Shown here: positions 63,587 to 64,000 of the stretch, piece by piece | How the letters are laid out: every line of letters begins with the position of its first letter | Position numbering within the stretch: position 1 is the stretch's first letter | Assembly: GCA_017625095.1 (NCBI GenBank) | Contig: JAGALQ010000024.1 | Coordinates: 1 to 64,000 of the forward strand | Length of the DNA: 64,000 nucleotides | From: Clostridia bacterium | GTDB lineage: Bacteria; Bacillota; Clostridia; Oscillospirales; Acutalibacteraceae | Reading direction: 5' to 3' | Notes under the pieces: generated by a model | Database searches by the model: none | Told to the model about the DNA's origin: nothing | Seen by the model: only the letters and a program-made list of their open reading frames with translations | Made by a program: the position numbers and the translations under genes

Positions 63587-64000
63587 TTATCTTTTTCTGC
63601 TCCAGAGACCGGGGCTTACCAACGCAAGAAGCGGGAAAATCTCGAGTCTGCCCAGAAGCATATCAAGGCTCAGTATAATTTTAGAGAAATAGCTGTAATG
63701 ACCGTAATTACCGGTTGCGCCGACAAGCTCGAAACCGGGACCTATATTATTGAAACAGGCTGTTACAGCGGAGAAATTTGTGCCGATTGTGTTGCCGTCC
63801 AAAGAAATAAGAACAAAACTGAGTAAAACAATTGCACAGTAAACAGCAAGGTATGCATCAACACCATTGCATATTGATTCATCTACAGGCTTGCCGTCCA
63901 TTCTTACAACATATACTTTACGGGGATGCAATGTCTTTCCTATTGTTCGCCAAATGTTTTTGCCGAGCAGGATAACGCGTGAAACCTTAAGTCCGCCGCC
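63587..64000 (-). CDS. trkH: TrkH-family potassium uptake protein (5' truncated)
   Basis: The minus-strand frame runs off the right edge, so only the last 137 residues are present, starting at GGGLKVSRVILLGK. The segment KTLHPRKVYVVRMDGKPV and the last pore loop FNNIGPGFE with the following helix are typical of TrkH/KtrB K+ transporters. The protein works with a TrkA/KtrA regulatory subunit not seen here. A TTG at 63931 lies in mid-protein and is not a start. Confidence 0.9.
   Translation of the reverse strand, partial: GGGLKVSRVILLGKNIWRTIGKTLHPRKVYVVRMDGKPVDESICNGVDAYLAVYCAIVLLSFVLISLDGNTIGTNFSAVTACFNNIGPGFELVGATGNYGHYSYFSKIILSLDMLLGRLEIFPLLALVSPGLWSRKR

Overview
The window reads as chromosomal DNA of a spore-forming, anaerobic, AT-leaning Firmicute, most likely a gut-type Clostridia of the Oscillospirales/Ruminococcaceae kind. 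The grounds are the sporulation genes (CwlD, YabP, YabQ, SpoIIM, a SpoVB-like flippase, a possible BofC-like protein), the c-di-AMP receptor DarA, HemZ, the order hup-rqcP-yabP-yabQ-divIC-yabR known from Bacillus, and frequent TTG/GTG starts behind good Shine-Dalgarno sites. I saw no rRNA, tRNA, CRISPR array, phage or complete insertion sequence. Genes are densely packed and no gene-free stretch exceeds 300 bases. The longest, at the left edge (1-279), holds a cluster of palindromes and a promoter.

Region by region: 280-9057 is a long plus-strand sugar operon. It has two TIM-barrel isomerase/epimerases alternating with two Gfo/Idh/MocA oxidoreductases, then a GH13 alpha-glucosidase, a MIF-type tautomerase, a membrane-anchored hydrolase, a BadF-type sugar kinase and a SIS protein. 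An organophosphate-type MFS transporter follows. 10376-15543 carries TspO, a small zinc-ribbon membrane protein, lactaldehyde reductase (fucO), acetate kinase and a secreted ceramidase-like enzyme. 15659-18778 pairs DarA with a DUF1854 protein and an ABC exporter. 18912-24738 (minus) is a GPH transporter with araA, araD, proA and proB.

24907-48883 is mostly core machinery on the plus strand: aminotransferase, class A PBP, RuvX, CwlD, RadA, a DUF6873-like protein, RecJ, Rel, Dtd, a metallo-hydrolase, HemZ, flippase, MazG, HU, RqcP, YabP, YabQ, DivIC, YabR, fumarase alpha, HPF, an RNA methyltransferase and a lipid kinase. 48947-54403 holds NrdR, a Xer recombinase with a structured leader, and the minus operon queA-tgt-yajC-(TIGR04086)-spoIIM. 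54502-58304 is asd-dapA-dapB plus a secreted protein of unknown function. It converges on a secreted GH51 arabinofuranosidase. The right end has a P-loop protein, a fourth TIM-barrel epimerase, a DtxR/MntR-like regulator and a truncated TrkH.

The genes fit a plant-polysaccharide or host-glycan degrader. GH51 would release arabinose outside the cell, AraA/AraD would take it toward the pentose phosphate pathway, FucO and AckA would handle fermentation ends, and the first operon would process glucosides through oxidised sugar intermediates. That last idea is the most novel hypothesis here and is inference from domain content only.
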